A DNA stretch of 64,000 bases from Marinobacter bohaiensis (GTDB taxonomy: Bacteria > Pseudomonadota > Gammaproteobacteria > Pseudomonadales > Oleiphilaceae), in NCBI RefSeq assembly GCF_003258515.1, contig NZ_QGEH01000006.1, forward strand, positions 62,001-126,000, given 5' to 3'. Both the position numbers and the translations under genes were made by a program. Under the pieces are notes generated by a model, which worked only from the letters and a program-made list of their open reading frames with translations, searched no databases and was not told the origin of the DNA. This document shows positions 1 to 10,425 of this stretch, piece by piece. Position 1 is the stretch's first letter; every line of letters starts with the position of its first letter.

Positions 1-15
1 AGCCGACGGGTCAAA

Positions 16-582
16 TCAGACATTGTGCTGCCCTTCCTTCCTCAACTGACGCTTTTTGCGCGGTACGCGCGGTTTGATGCGGTTCAAAAGCTGGCGCACC
101 ACCAGACGCGGGCTCTTGCGATCGGTCATCATGACCACATCCGCCAGGCGGGAGTAGATCGGATCCCGCGTACGGAACAATGCCTGCAGGACGCCGCGCG
201 GATCTTCCTGCTGCAACAGGGGACGATTGCGGTCGCGACGGGTGCGCTCGTATTGCTGGTCTACGGAGGTTTTCAGGTAAACCACGACGGCGTCCCGGCA
301 CAGGTGGCCGTGGTTCTCGTCAAGCATCACGGCACCGCCTCCCGTCGCAATGACCGCGCCGTGTTCGTGCGACAGCTCTTCCAGGATGCCGGTCTCGCGT
401 TTGCGGAAACCGCTCTCGCCTTCAACGTCGAAGATCCAGGGGATATTGGCACCGCATCGTTCTTCGATCAGACGATCGGAATCGATAAAGCGGTATCCGA
501 GCTCCCTGGCCAGTAGTCGGCCGATCGTGCTTTTCCCCGCACCCATCGGACCGACGAGAACAATACGATCTGGCAACGACAT
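16..582 (-). CDS. aroK: Shikimate kinase AroK
   Basis: Shikimate kinase transfers the ATP gamma-phosphate to shikimate in the chorismate (aromatic amino acid) pathway in the cytoplasm. The 188-residue protein has the Walker A motif GPMGAGKS at residues 11-18, the shikimate-binding acidic pair in FIDSD (residues 33-36), an Arg at about 60, the GGG substrate loop at 81-83, and the basic lid segment around RDRNRPLL. Length fits the family. An in-frame start 13 codons upstream exists, but the family begins at MSLPDRI, so the ATG at 582 is chosen. It lies downstream of the pilus operon, as in Pseudomonas relatives, but a hairpin terminator separates it from pilQ, so it probably has its own promoter in 583-678. 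aroB would be expected next, outside the window. Confidence 0.95.
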   Translation of the reverse strand: MSLPDRIVLVGPMGAGKSTIGRLLARELGYRFIDSDRLIEERCGANIPWIFDVEGESGFRKRETGILEELSHEHGAVIATGGGAVMLDENHGHLCRDAVVVYLKTSVDQQYERTRRDRNRPLLQQEDPRGVLQALFRTRDPIYSRLADVVMMTDRKSPRLVVRQLLNRIKPRVPRKKRQLRKEGQHNV

Positions 583-678
583 AGTTCCACTCAATTCGGT
601 ACAGGGCGCTGAGCATAGCACAGGCGACTGAGTACAGATAACTCAAGCGCCACGGGCTCCCACAAAACGCTCAGGCAC

Positions 679-704
679 AAAAAAGCCGCCCCATCGGGAC
701 GGCT
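679..704 (-). terminator. Rho-independent terminator of the pilMNOPQ operon
   Basis: An AGCCG...CGGCT stem continues through one mismatch into CCC/GGG around an ATC loop (684-704). On the minus strand it is followed by six T residues (679-684). It lies 20 bases after the pilQ stop codon, so it should end pilus-operon transcription before aroK. Confidence 0.85.
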
Positions 705-723
705 CTCGGATCAACCCGGGCGA

Positions 724-2853
724 TCAGTCGATCAGGTCGCCCTTGAGGATCTTCGGTGTAATGAACACCAGCAGTTCGCTGCGCTCGTCCACCGTATTGG
801 TGTTGCGGAACAGCGCGCCCAGGTAGGGAATATCACCCAGGAACGGCGTCTTGGTGATAGTCACCGACTGCTCAGACTGGAAGATACCGCCCAGCACAAC
901 TGTTTCGCCATTGCGCACCAGCAACTGCGTGGCCACTTCGTTGGTGTTGATGGCCGGACCGGCTGTGGTTTCTTCGCCGCGGGAGTCCTGGTTGACCTGC
1001 AGATCCATGATGATCTTGTCGTCCGGCGTGATCTGCGGCGTCACCTCCAGAGACAGTACCGCTTCCTTGAAGGAGACGGACGTAGCACCGCTGGAAGACG
1101 CCTCTTCGTACGGGATTTCCTCACCAGACAGGATCTTGGCGGTCTGGCGATCGGCCGTCACGACCTTGGGCTGGGACACGATCTCGGCCTTGCCGTCGCT
1201 GGCGTAGGCTGACAGCTCCAGGTCGACCATGAAGTCGGTACCCACGTAGCCAAACGCGATGGAGGACGCGTTGGAATCGGAAACACCCAGATTTACGTTC
1301 AGGTCGTTATTGGCCAGATCCAGTGCGCCGCCTCCGGTAATGCCGGACAGGCCACTTCCAGAGCCGCCCACAACCGCGTTGTTGTCGCCGCCATTGGCGT
1401 CACCACGACCGCTGAAGCCCCACTCAACACCGAACTCTTCCGCCAGGTTGGTCTGGGCCCGTACAATCCGCGCCTCGATCAGCACCTGACGCACCGGCAC
1501 ATCCCAGGTGGAGATCAGTCGACGGATCTGCTCCAGCTTCTCGCTGGTTTCCCGCACGCTGATGGTGTTGGTACGTGCATCGGAAGACACAAAGCCACGA
1601 TCGGAAATCAGTTCGTCGTCCGCCTGGATCAGCGCCACGATGTCCGCGGCCTTGGCGTAGTTCACCTGGATGATATCCAGACGCACCGGGGCCAGCTCGG
1701 CAATCTGCTTGGAGGTTTCCAGTTCGAGACGCTCGCGGGCGGCAATTTCATCGGCCGGCGCAACCAGCAGGACGTTGCCGATCTGACGCTTGTCCAGACC
1801 CTTGGTCTTGAGAATCAGATCCAGCGCCTGATCCCAGGGCACATTTTGGAGACGCAGGGTGATGCTGCCGCTCACCGTATCACTGGCCACCAGGTTGAGG
1901 CCGGTGAAGTCCGCGATCAGCTGCAGGACGGAGCGCACTTCGATGTCCTGGAAGTTCAGGGACAGCTTTTCACCGGTGTACGGGAATTTATCCTCGCGGC
2001 GGCTCTCCGCCTCTTCCTCGGTCAGGGGCTCCACCTCGACGGTGAACTCGCTGCCGGCCTGGTAGGCCAGGTAGTCGTAGTTGCCTTCCGGGCGGATCTC
2101 GATCACCGCGTTGTCGCCCTGCATGAAGGTATCCACGCGGGTGACCGGCGTGGCGAAGTCAGTAACGTCCAGACGACGGCGCAGGGCTTCGGGCACATTG
2201 GCACCGTCCATGACCAGACGGATACGGCCGCCGCTCTCGGACAGGTCCACCGGCACCTTGGGGTTGCTCAGTGACACCACGACACGACCTTCGCCATCGG
2301 CTCCGCGACGGAAGTCGACGTTGGAGATCGCATCGCCCTTGATCGCGCGCGATGATGATGAAGACGCGCTGGACGTCGAGGCCGCCGCGGTCGCTGCAGA
2401 GGCGGCGCTGCCGGAGCCCGACTCGCCACCGATCTTCATGACAATCGCGTCGCCTTCAACGTCGGTGCTGTAGGGAACCAGTTCCACCAGGTTGAAGATC
2501 AGGCGCGTTCGATCCTTGGTTTCAACCACCGTCATGCTCTGCGCGTTGCCGCTGCCCAGCGAGAGACTACGCGATTCCAGCGCGCTGCTGGCCCCTTTCA
2601 GGTCTATCGCGATCCGCGCCGGACGCTCGATGGTGTAACCCGTCGGCTGGGGCGGTGTGCCATCGAATTTCAGCACCACTTCCGTCCCCTCTCCGGGCAG
2701 GGAAGTGAACTCGACATCATTCAGGCTGACGGCATGGGCCAACCCGGACGCCATGCCGAGCGCTGCCATGCCGAACATCATTACAATTTTTCTGAACATC
2801 GTTAGCCTCGACCCCAACCTGTTTTGCTTACAACCTGTTCTTTGTTTGTTCAT
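724..2853 (-). CDS. pilQ: Type IV pilus secretin PilQ
   Basis: PilQ forms the outer-membrane secretin pore through which the type IV pilus passes. The 709-residue protein has a signal peptide ending near residue 41 (...GLAHA), two AMIN-type beta domains (about 45-140 and 170-275) separated by a Ser/Ala-rich linker, then STN/N-domain and secretin-barrel sequence. The C-terminal half contains the secretin-like VSQPKVVTADRQTAKILSGE stretch. The start at 2853 has a strong AAGGAG seven bases upstream. An internal ATG at 2799, with GAGG upstream, would give a shorter and more typical signal peptide, so the start is not settled. It is the last gene of pilMNOPQ and lies 11 bases after pilP. Confidence 0.95.
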   Translation of the reverse strand: MNKQRTGCKQNRLGSRLTMFRKIVMMFGMAALGMASGLAHAVSLNDVEFTSLPGEGTEVVLKFDGTPPQPTGYTIERPARIAIDLKGASSALESRSLSLGSGNAQSMTVVETKDRTRLIFNLVELVPYSTDVEGDAIVMKIGGESGSGSAASAATAAASTSSASSSSSRAIKGDAISNVDFRRGADGEGRVVVSLSNPKVPVDLSESGGRIRLVMDGANVPEALRRRLDVTDFATPVTRVDTFMQGDNAVIEIRPEGNYDYLAYQAGSEFTVEVEPLTEEEAESRREDKFPYTGEKLSLNFQDIEVRSVLQLIADFTGLNLVASDTVSGSITLRLQNVPWDQALDLILKTKGLDKRQIGNVLLVAPADEIAARERLELETSKQIAELAPVRLDIIQVNYAKAADIVALIQADDELISDRGFVSSDARTNTISVRETSEKLEQIRRLISTWDVPVRQVLIEARIVRAQTNLAEEFGVEWGFSGRGDANGGDNNAVVGGSGSGLSGITGGGALDLANNDLNVNLGVSDSNASSIAFGYVGTDFMVDLELSAYASDGKAEIVSQPKVVTADRQTAKILSGEEIPYEEASSSGATSVSFKEAVLSLEVTPQITPDDKIIMDLQVNQDSRGEETTAGPAINTNEVATQLLVRNGETVVLGGIFQSEQSVTITKTPFLGDIPYLGALFRNTNTVDERSELLVFITPKILKGDLID

Positions 2854-2864
2854 TCTGCCGCTCC

Positions 2865-3416
2865 TTAGCCCTCATCCAGCGATAGGGTTCGGGGACGCTC
2901 TACCCAACCGCCACGGCCGTTGGGAACAATTTCCACAAGCTCTAGGCGCGTCTCATTGACGCCGATGACGCGACCGTAGTTCTGTCCCATGTGATTTCCC
3001 TTGTGAACCCGATGGATACCACCCGTGTTGTCCTTGATCAGCGCGTACAACCCACCGTTACCGCCGTCGGCCCGCTTGAGCGTGCCCACCATGTTCAGAT
3101 CGGTCAGCTGGAAGCTCTCGAGAACCTCCTTGGGCCGATCCAGGTCCGGCTCGATGTTGCTCTGCGGCTGATCATCCACCATGGTCAGCTGCACTTCGAT
3201 CGGCACCTCGAAAGGCGCACGACGATCCGATGCCGAATAGGTAAACGCTTCGTATGCCTTGAATTCCGGCAACGGTTCGACGTGGCCCCGCGGCTTTGCA
3301 CGAGCCTCAGCCATGAACTGGTCCAGATCGGAAAAGCCGCTGCTCTGCGAACAGGCCGAGAGTAACGACGCCATACAGACACAGGTCCAGGCTTTCCATG
3401 CATGCTGTTTCATCAT
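2865..3416 (-). CDS. pilP: Type IV pilus inner-membrane lipoprotein PilP
   Basis: PilP is the periplasmic lipoprotein that links the PilMNO alignment complex to the PilQ secretin. The sequence starts with a short signal peptide and a lipobox LLSAC (Cys 22 of the chosen start). A low-complexity linker follows, then a C-terminal beta domain with the MVGTL...ALI.....I..V..G..MG.NYG pattern typical of PilP. A GTG six bases upstream (3422) overlaps the pilO stop, but its GGGGAG would be too close. The same GGGGAG lies five bases from the ATG at 3416, which is preferred. It is translationally coupled to pilO. Confidence 0.92.
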   Translation of the reverse strand: MMKQHAWKAWTCVCMASLLSACSQSSGFSDLDQFMAEARAKPRGHVEPLPEFKAYEAFTYSASDRRAPFEVPIEVQLTMVDDQPQSNIEPDLDRPKEVLESFQLTDLNMVGTLKRADGGNGGLYALIKDNTGGIHRVHKGNHMGQNYGRVIGVNETRLELVEIVPNGRGGWVERPRTLSLDEG

Positions 3417-3418
3417 GC

Positions 3419-4030
3419 TCACTCCCCAGCCCGGTAACGGTAGGTACGGGCCTGAACCTGCATGTTCAGCAGATCCCCCTCACCACCTGTCGGTTTGATC
3501 GTAAAGTCGTGCAGGGTCACGATACGAGGCAGCCCTGCAATGCTGCTGACGAACGACGCCAGCTCGTGATAGGTCCCGCGAACCTGGATATTGATCGGCA
3601 GCTCGATGTAGAAATCGCGCTGCTGCTCCGGCTGCAGTTTGATCTCCTGGAGCTCGAGACCACTGCCCCGCGCCGTGTTGGTAATATCTTCGAGCAAACC
3701 CGGCACTTCGGTGTCGCTGGGCAGCTGTTTAACGAGCGCGCCGAAGGTTTCCTCCATTTCCGCCATCTGTTTCTTGAACACCGGCAGATTGGCCACCTTG
3801 TAGGCCTTTTGCTCGTAATCACCTTTGAGCTCGACCTCCTGTTTCTCCACCCGATCCAACTGGGCGTACTGATCCTTGATGAAGAACCAGTAGCCGCCGC
3901 CGAGAATCAGGCCGAACAGCAGCAGGGCCACAATAATCTTCACCGGCATCGGCCAGATGCCGGCGTTGTTGACATCCAGATCGTTGATGTCGAATTCGTT
4001 CAGGCTTTTCAGTGAGTCCGCGAGGCTCAT
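3419..4030 (-). CDS. pilO: Type IV pilus assembly protein PilO
   Basis: PilO is a bitopic inner-membrane protein of the pilus alignment subcomplex that pairs with PilN. The 203-residue protein has a cytoplasmic N-terminus, one transmembrane segment at about residues 29-50, a predicted coiled coil at about 55-100 and a periplasmic ferredoxin-like domain containing YHELASFVSSIAGLPRIVTL. The start codon overlaps the pilN stop by one base (TAATG), indicating tight translational coupling. Length and order are those of the family in gammaproteobacteria. Confidence 0.94.
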   Translation of the reverse strand: MSLADSLKSLNEFDINDLDVNNAGIWPMPVKIIVALLLFGLILGGGYWFFIKDQYAQLDRVEKQEVELKGDYEQKAYKVANLPVFKKQMAEMEETFGALVKQLPSDTEVPGLLEDITNTARGSGLELQEIKLQPEQQRDFYIELPINIQVRGTYHELASFVSSIAGLPRIVTLHDFTIKPTGGEGDLLNMQVQARTYRYRAGE

Positions 4031-4592
4031 TACTTATCCTCCTCCTCGGGCTCCGGCGTCTTCTGCTGGACCGACAGGTTAAACTGGCTGTACCCGGCAC
4101 GACGGCTGTCGGCCGCTGACACGTTGGTCAGGTTGGGATTGGCAAACCACTCGGACTCGTCGAATTGACGCATCAGGCTGGAAATCCGGCTGTTGGATTC
4201 CGCCATACCGACGATGGCAACGGTGTCCCCGGCTTTCTTGAGATCCGTATAGAACAACCCATCCGGCAGCGTCTTGACCAGCTCGTCGAAGACCCGAACG
4301 ATCACCGGGCGCTTGCCCTGCAGATCCTGGATGACCTTCATGCGGGCGATCAGCTCGTCGCGCTGGCGACGCAGATTCTCGATTTCCTTGATCTGGGAAT
4401 CCAGCTCCTTGGTGGCATTCTTGATGTAGGCGTTACGCGATTCCTGGTAGTTGATCTGGTTATCGACCTGAGTCTTCCACAGGAATCCAAGGCCCGCCGC
4501 TACGATCACGGCACCCACCAGCATCACCACAAATTGCTGCTGCTTCTCCGCCCGTAGTTCTTCCCGCCAGGGTCTGAGGTTAATCTTCGCCA

Positions 4593-4593
<1 letters not shown>
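4030..4593 (-). CDS. pilN: Type IV pilus assembly protein PilN
   Basis: PilN carries the short cytoplasmic N-terminal peptide that docks into PilM, then crosses the inner membrane and dimerises with PilO. The diagnostic docking peptide INLRPWR is at residues 4-10. A transmembrane segment follows at about 21-39, a coiled coil at about 45-90 and a periplasmic domain. The 187-residue length is typical. The start overlaps the pilM stop by one base (TGATG). Confidence 0.95.
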
Positions 4594-5669
<1,076 letters not shown>

Positions 5670-5745
5670 CTATACCTGGTTTAATGCACCCGGTTACGTA
5701 TTTTTTATTCAGAGAGAATTTGTTTTGCTTTGCGTCTACAATGCT

Positions 5746-5768
5746 CTTTCTTCGTGATTAGAAGAAAG
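5746..5768. repeat. Perfect 8-bp inverted repeat between pilM and ponA
   Basis: CTTTCTTC and GAAGAAAG are separated by a 7-base spacer. The element lies in the AT-rich divergent region, 83 bases before the ponA start. A TACAAT hexamer sits just upstream at 5737-5742, but no matching -35 was found. It could be an operator or a leader hairpin; no T-run follows it, so it is not a terminator. Confidence 0.5.
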
Positions 5769-5850
5769 GCATGTTGAACTTTGAGGATGCCTTATCCTTC
5801 TAAAGCAATTTCTCAGATGATAGACCTATATCCTACAGTTGTCAGAAAAA

Positions 5851-8319
5851 ATGTCCCGAATGATCCGCTTTACTCGCGTCACCACATGGCTGTTTTTACT
5901 GGGTCTTTCCATAGGCGCCATGCTGCTTTCCAGCTTCTACCTTTATTTGAGGCCGGGATTACCGTCTGTGGACCAGTTGGTCGACATCCGACTCCAGACA
6001 CCGCTTCGGGTCTATTCAAGCGACCACAGATTAATAGCAGAATTCGGTGAAAAGAGAAGGGCCCCGATCACAATCGAACAGATCCCTAAAACTCAGTTAC
6101 ATGCCTTCCTGGCGGCCGAAGATTCGCGATTCTACGAGCACGCCGGAGTCGACATCAAAGGCCTGGTGCGGGCTGCCGTGGAACTGGTGACCACCGGATC
6201 GATCCGTTCGGGGGGCAGTACCATCACGATGCAGGTTGCAAAAAATTACTTTTTGACACGTGATCGGACGTTTATTCGAAAGTTCAATGAGATATTGCTT
6301 GCCCTTCAGATAGAACGTGAACTTTCCAAACAGCAGATCCTGGAACTGTATCTGAACAAGATATATCTCGGGAATCGGGCATACGGCATCCAGGCCGCCT
6401 CCAACGTGTATTACGGCAAGCCGGTCGATCAGTTGGAAGTGGCACAGATGGCCATGCTGGCCGGTCTGCCCAAGGCGCCCTCCGCCTACAATCCGCTGGC
6501 CAATCCGGAACGCGCCCTGATCCGGCGCAACTGGATCCTCCAGCGCATGCACGAACTGGGCTTCATCTCCGATACGGAGTACAGTCAGGCCACCGACACC
6601 CCTGTGACCGCCAGCTACCATGGCGCTGAAACCGAACTCAAAGCCGACTACGTGGCCGAGATGGCGCGCTCGGAGATGGTCCGCCGCTTCGGCGATGACG
6701 CCTACACCGATGGCTACAAGGTTTACCTGACCATCGACAGCGACAAGCAGGCCGCCGCCAGCAATGCCCTGCAGGCCGGCCTGGAAAGCTTCGACCACCG
6801 CCACGGCTATCGTGGCCCGCTTGGCACCGCCGACGAGGACACGCTGGAGAGTGGCGAGTTCGACAAACTCCTGGGCAACTACCCATCCTACGATGCCCTG
6901 CAGCCGGTAGTGGTCACCGCCCTGGATGATGATTCCGCAACAGTCTACGCTCAGTCGCTGGGGCAGACGGACATGCCGTTCGACACCATGACCTGGGCCC
7001 GCGAGTACCGCAATCAGGACCGACGCGGTCCGGCACCGAAGAAACCCGCCGACGTCCTCAAGGTGGGCGACATCGTCTACGCCAAGACCATCAACCCAGC
7101 ACCGTCCGGCGACAGCGACGCCAACCCATCAGGCGATGACGGCGAGACCTCCGCGCCGCCCACTCCGAAAGTAGCCCTGTCGCAGCTGCCCGACGTCCAG
7201 GGCGCGCTGATTTCCCTGGACGCCCAGAACGGAGGCATTCTGGCCCTGTCCGGCGGTTACAGCTACCAGGAGTCCAAGTACAACCGGGCCATCCAGGCGC
7301 GCCGCCAGCCCGGCTCCAACTTCAAGCCGTTCCTGTACCTGGCCGCCCTGGAGAAAGGCAAGACCGCCGCGACGGTCATCAATGACGCGCCCATCGTCCT
7401 CAACGACACCAACATGGACACCTCCTGGCGCCCGGAAAACTCCGGCAGCCGCTTTGCAGGCCCCACGCGCCTGCGCAAGGCGCTGTACCAGTCGCGCAAC
7501 CTGGTCTCGATCCGTCTGCTGCGCTCGATCGGCATCGACTACACCATCGACTACCTCAACCAGTTGAAATTCGACACGTCCAACCTGCCCCACGACCTGA
7601 CCCTGGCGCTGGGCAGCGGGACCTTCTCGCCCATGGACGTCGCCCGCGGATTCGCGGTCATCGCCAACGGCGGCTATGACGTTGCCCCCTACCTGATCGA
7701 CCGGATCGAAGACAGCCGGGGCCACATCGTCTACGCCGCACCCAGCGTCATCCAGTGTGACGACAACTGCGCCGAGATCGCCGACCAGTCGCCCACGCCG
7801 GAAGTAGGTTTTCCCGCCATACGCACCGCACCGCGCCTGGCTGACCAGCGGGCGGTGTACATCATGCATTCGATCCTGCGCGACGTTATCAAACGCGGCA
7901 CCGGCCGGCGCGCCCTGGCCCTGAACCGGGACGACATCGCTGGCAAGACCGGCACCACCAACGAGCAGCGCGACGCCTGGTTCTCCGGCTTCAACCACCG
8001 CATCGCGACCACCGCCTACGTCGGTTTCGACACGCCGGAACCCATGGGGCGCGGTGAATACGGCGCCGTCGCCGCCCTGCCCGTGTGGCTCGACTACATG
8101 AAAGTCGCGCTCAAGGACACACCATCGGAGTTCATGCCCCGCCCGAACGGCATCGTGACGGTCAAGATTGATCCGGAAACCGGTGAACGCGCCGCGCCAG
8201 GCAACACGAACGCGGTATTCGAACTGTTCCGGGAAGAGAACGTCCCCGAGCAGCAGGCCAGCGAAACCATTCGCAACGACGCCAACGGCGATACGGTCCT
8301 GCCCCAGGAGCTGTTCTGA
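5851..8319 (+). CDS. ponA: Bifunctional penicillin-binding protein 1A
   Basis: This class A PBP polymerises lipid II (GT51 glycosyltransferase) and cross-links peptidoglycan (transpeptidase) at the inner membrane. One transmembrane segment lies at about residues 10-32. The GT51 catalytic motif EDSRFYEHAGVD starts at Glu 90. The transpeptidase motifs are SNFK (Ser 489, Lys 492), SRN in QSRNLVSI, and KTG at 699-701. The order with the OB-like insertion and the length of 822 residues match PBP1A. The ATG at 5851 is chosen over an upstream TTG at 5839; neither has a strong ribosome-binding site. The pilM/ponA divergence is conserved in pseudomonads. Confidence 0.95.
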   Translation: MSRMIRFTRVTTWLFLLGLSIGAMLLSSFYLYLRPGLPSVDQLVDIRLQTPLRVYSSDHRLIAEFGEKRRAPITIEQIPKTQLHAFLAAEDSRFYEHAGVDIKGLVRAAVELVTTGSIRSGGSTITMQVAKNYFLTRDRTFIRKFNEILLALQIERELSKQQILELYLNKIYLGNRAYGIQAASNVYYGKPVDQLEVAQMAMLAGLPKAPSAYNPLANPERALIRRNWILQRMHELGFISDTEYSQATDTPVTASYHGAETELKADYVAEMARSEMVRRFGDDAYTDGYKVYLTIDSDKQAAASNALQAGLESFDHRHGYRGPLGTADEDTLESGEFDKLLGNYPSYDALQPVVVTALDDDSATVYAQSLGQTDMPFDTMTWAREYRNQDRRGPAPKKPADVLKVGDIVYAKTINPAPSGDSDANPSGDDGETSAPPTPKVALSQLPDVQGALISLDAQNGGILALSGGYSYQESKYNRAIQARRQPGSNFKPFLYLAALEKGKTAATVINDAPIVLNDTNMDTSWRPENSGSRFAGPTRLRKALYQSRNLVSIRLLRSIGIDYTIDYLNQLKFDTSNLPHDLTLALGSGTFSPMDVARGFAVIANGGYDVAPYLIDRIEDSRGHIVYAAPSVIQCDDNCAEIADQSPTPEVGFPAIRTAPRLADQRAVYIMHSILRDVIKRGTGRRALALNRDDIAGKTGTTNEQRDAWFSGFNHRIATTAYVGFDTPEPMGRGEYGAVAALPVWLDYMKVALKDTPSEFMPRPNGIVTVKIDPETGERAAPGNTNAVFELFREENVPEQQASETIRNDANGDTVLPQELF

Positions 8320-8345
8320 CTTAGGGAAGCGAAACTCCGGGCATA

Positions 8346-8377
8346 AAAAAACCCGCCAGCGATCTGGCGGGTTTTTT
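8346..8377. terminator. Bidirectional terminator between ponA and maeB
   Basis: A 14-bp perfect stem (AAAAAACCCGCCAG with CTGGCGGGTTTTTT) surrounds a CGAT tetraloop. It has T-runs in both orientations and lies between the convergent genes ponA and maeB. Confidence 0.95.
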
Positions 8378-8393
8378 GTGGCTACCGGCAGCC

Positions 8394-9659
8394 TTACTTG
8401 ATGTCGTCCAGAGACTTCAGCGGGTAATGGGCCGGGTAGGCGTGACGCGCCACACCCGAGTCTACCGCTGCCTGGGCTACCGCCGCCGGAACGAACTCCA
8501 GCAGACGCACATCCATCGGCTTGGGAATGATGTACTCCTTGCCGAACTCGAAGCTGTCCACGCCGTAAGCCTCGCAGATCTCCGCCGGCACCGGCTCCTT
8601 GGCCAGTTTCTGGATGGCATGAACCGCCGCCACCTTCATTTCCTCGTTGATGGCGGTGGCACGAACGTCCAGCGCGCCCCGGAAAATGAACGGGAAGCCA
8701 AGCACATTGTTGACCTGGTTCGGGTAGTCCGAGCGGCCGGTGGCCATGATCAGGTCATCACGGGTCGCCAGGGCGACTTCCGGGCTGATCTCGGGATCCG
8801 GGTTGGAACAGGCAAACACGATCGGGTTGGGCGCCATCTTCTTGAGCTGCTCGGCGCTGAGCAGATCCGGACCGGAGACACCCAGAAACACGTCGGCGCC
8901 ATCGATAGCGTCATCCAGGGTGCGTCTGTCGGTCTCGTTGGCGAACATCGCCTTGTACTGGTTGAGGTCGTCGCGACCGGCGTGGATGACACCTTTGCGG
9001 TCCAGCATGAAGATATTCTCGGAACGGATGCCGCAGCTGATCAGCAGCTTCATGCAGGCAATGGCCGCCGCACCGGCGCCCAGGCAGACCACCTTGGCCT
9101 CTTCCGGCGTCTTGCCCTGCAGCTCCAGCGCATTGAGCATGCCGGCGGCGGTGACGATCGCGGTGCCGTGCTGGTCGTCGTGGAAGATCGGCACGTTGCA
9201 CTGCTCTTTCAGGGCACGCTCAATCTCGAAGCATTCCGGCGCCTTGATGTCTTCCAGGTTGATGCCACCAAAGGTATCCGCGATGCGGGCAACGGTTTCG
9301 ATGAACGCTTGCGGGCTCTCGGAATCCACCTCGATATCGAACACGTCGATGCCGGCAAAACGCTTGAACAGGACGCCCTTGCCTTCCATGACCGGCTTGC
9401 TCGCCAGAGGCCCGAGGTTGCCCAGCCCCAGAATGGCGGAACCGTCGGAGATGACCGCCACCAGGTTGCCCTTGGCGGTGTACTTGTAGGCGTTCTCGGG
9501 GTCCTTCGCAATCTCGCGAACCGGCTCAGCCACGCCCGGGCTGTAGGCCAGGGAGAGATCGCGGGATGTCCGGGTCGGCTTGGTGATTTCGACGCTCAGC
9601 TTACCGGGGCGCGGGTTGGCGTGATAATCGAGGGCCGCTGTTTTCAGATCTTGAGACAT
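8394..9659 (-). CDS. maeB: NADP-dependent malic enzyme (short form)
   Basis: Malic enzyme oxidatively decarboxylates malate to pyruvate with reduction of NAD(P). The 421-residue protein is the malic domain plus the NAD(P)-binding domain only. It lacks the C-terminal phosphotransacetylase-like domain of enterobacterial MaeB, as in Pseudomonas. Visible motifs include AYSPGVAEP near the N-terminus, the SDGSAILGLG segment, DDQHGTAIV, and the dinucleotide loop CLGAGAAAIACMK. The ATG at 9659 gives the family-typical MSQDLKTAALDYH start; a GTG seven codons upstream is possible but less likely. It is probably transcribed singly, from the region containing a TATAAT at 9745-9750. Confidence 0.93.
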   Translation of the reverse strand: MSQDLKTAALDYHANPRPGKLSVEITKPTRTSRDLSLAYSPGVAEPVREIAKDPENAYKYTAKGNLVAVISDGSAILGLGNLGPLASKPVMEGKGVLFKRFAGIDVFDIEVDSESPQAFIETVARIADTFGGINLEDIKAPECFEIERALKEQCNVPIFHDDQHGTAIVTAAGMLNALELQGKTPEEAKVVCLGAGAAAIACMKLLISCGIRSENIFMLDRKGVIHAGRDDLNQYKAMFANETDRRTLDDAIDGADVFLGVSGPDLLSAEQLKKMAPNPIVFACSNPDPEISPEVALATRDDLIMATGRSDYPNQVNNVLGFPFIFRGALDVRATAINEEMKVAAVHAIQKLAKEPVPAEICEAYGVDSFEFGKEYIIPKPMDVRLLEFVPAAVAQAAVDSGVARHAYPAHYPLKSLDDIK

Positions 9660-9744
9660 TGCCACTGTTCCGTTTGTCACGTTTAAAAGAGTGGAGATAC
9701 GTTATTGCCGTCGAAGACGTAACCTGCTTTATAAGGTTTTTTCC

Positions 9745-9750
9745 ATTATA
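9745..9750 (-). promoter_or_regulatory. Candidate -10 element for maeB
   Basis: The minus strand reads TATAAT, a perfect sigma-70 -10 hexamer, 85 bases upstream of the maeB start. No good -35 hexamer is seen at 16-18 bases, so the assignment is tentative. Confidence 0.4.
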
Positions 9751-9928
9751 CCGCCGCATCGCACGGCAGAAACTTCGACTTTATTCTCGCTTTATTTTAG
9801 CCCCGCCAGCGCTGACGGGAGCGCGACATTATGGCTCGCCTACCCAGAGCAAACAAGGGCTCCTGAACAATTACTGAACAGCTCGAAGTCGCTTGAATAG
9901 CGTGGAACAAAAAAACAGCCAGGCACAA

Positions 9929-9954
9929 AAAAAGGCGCCCGAAGGCGCCTTTTT
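9929..9954 (-). terminator. Rho-independent terminator of rpmE
   Basis: A GGCGCC/GGCGCC stem, extended by A/T pairs, encloses a CGAA loop (stem 9929-9939 with 9944-9954). The minus strand has seven T residues after the stem. It lies 45 bases past the rpmE stop. Confidence 0.9.
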
Positions 9955-9998
9955 CGCAGTGACCGACCACCCTGAGGAGACCGGCTGCAATGAACGGA

Positions 9999-10217
9999 TC
10001 AGCTGCCTTTCTTGATACGGCCGCCGAAACGCTTCTGGAAACGGTCGATACGACCCGCGGTGTCCATCACCTTCTGCTTACCGGTGAAGAACGGGTGACA
10101 CTGGGAGCAAACGTCCAGCTGCATGTCACGACCGATGGTGGAACGGGTCTTGATGACATTACCGCAGCTGCAGGTCGCGGTGATGTCTTCGTACTTGGGG
10201 TGGATACCTTCTCTCAT
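9999..10217 (-). CDS. rpmE: 50S ribosomal protein L31 (zinc-binding form)
   Basis: L31 sits in the large ribosomal subunit at the subunit bridge. The 72-residue protein has the four zinc-ligand cysteines of the C+ paralogue: Cys 16, Cys 18, Cys 37 and Cys 40. It also has the family-typical MREGIHPKY start and the PFFTGKQK segment. GAGG lies eight bases before the ATG. It is transcribed singly, divergent from priA, with its own terminator downstream. Confidence 0.97.
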   Translation of the reverse strand: MREGIHPKYEDITATCSCGNVIKTRSTIGRDMQLDVCSQCHPFFTGKQKVMDTAGRIDRFQKRFGGRIKKGS

Positions 10218-10286
10218 GAGAAAAACCTCGCTAGGTCATGCCGCCACCTGATCTTTTGCCAGGCACCGCATTGTAAAGTAAACGCC

Positions 10287-10308
10287 TTGACAGGAGGGCT
10301 CCTGCCAA
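10287..10308. repeat. Dyad symmetry between rpmE and priA
   Basis: TTG-A-CAGGAG-GG-CTCCTG-C-CAA forms a near-perfect palindrome centred between 10297 and 10298. On the minus strand it overlaps the -35 region of a TACAAT (10270-10275) that could be the rpmE -10. It is operator-like; the binding protein is unknown. Confidence 0.45.
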
Positions 10309-10425
10309 AATCAGACGGCGAACTATAGCAGAACTGCACCGTTTCGCAATAGATGAGGCTGTAGCAAGCTTCCCCTATACTGCGCCACTGATCCCCGAAT
10401 TCAGGACCAACTGCATGGAGTCTCT

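Larger units (their letters stand above)
9660..9998. other. Intergenic region between maeB and rpmE
   Basis: This stretch of 339 bases holds the maeB leader and a candidate -10 element on the minus strand, an AT-rich middle part, and the rpmE terminator at its right end. I see no gene in it. Confidence 0.7.

Noticed and set aside
5737-5742. TACAAT as a ponA -10 element
   Set aside because: No -35-like hexamer at 16-18 bases upstream.
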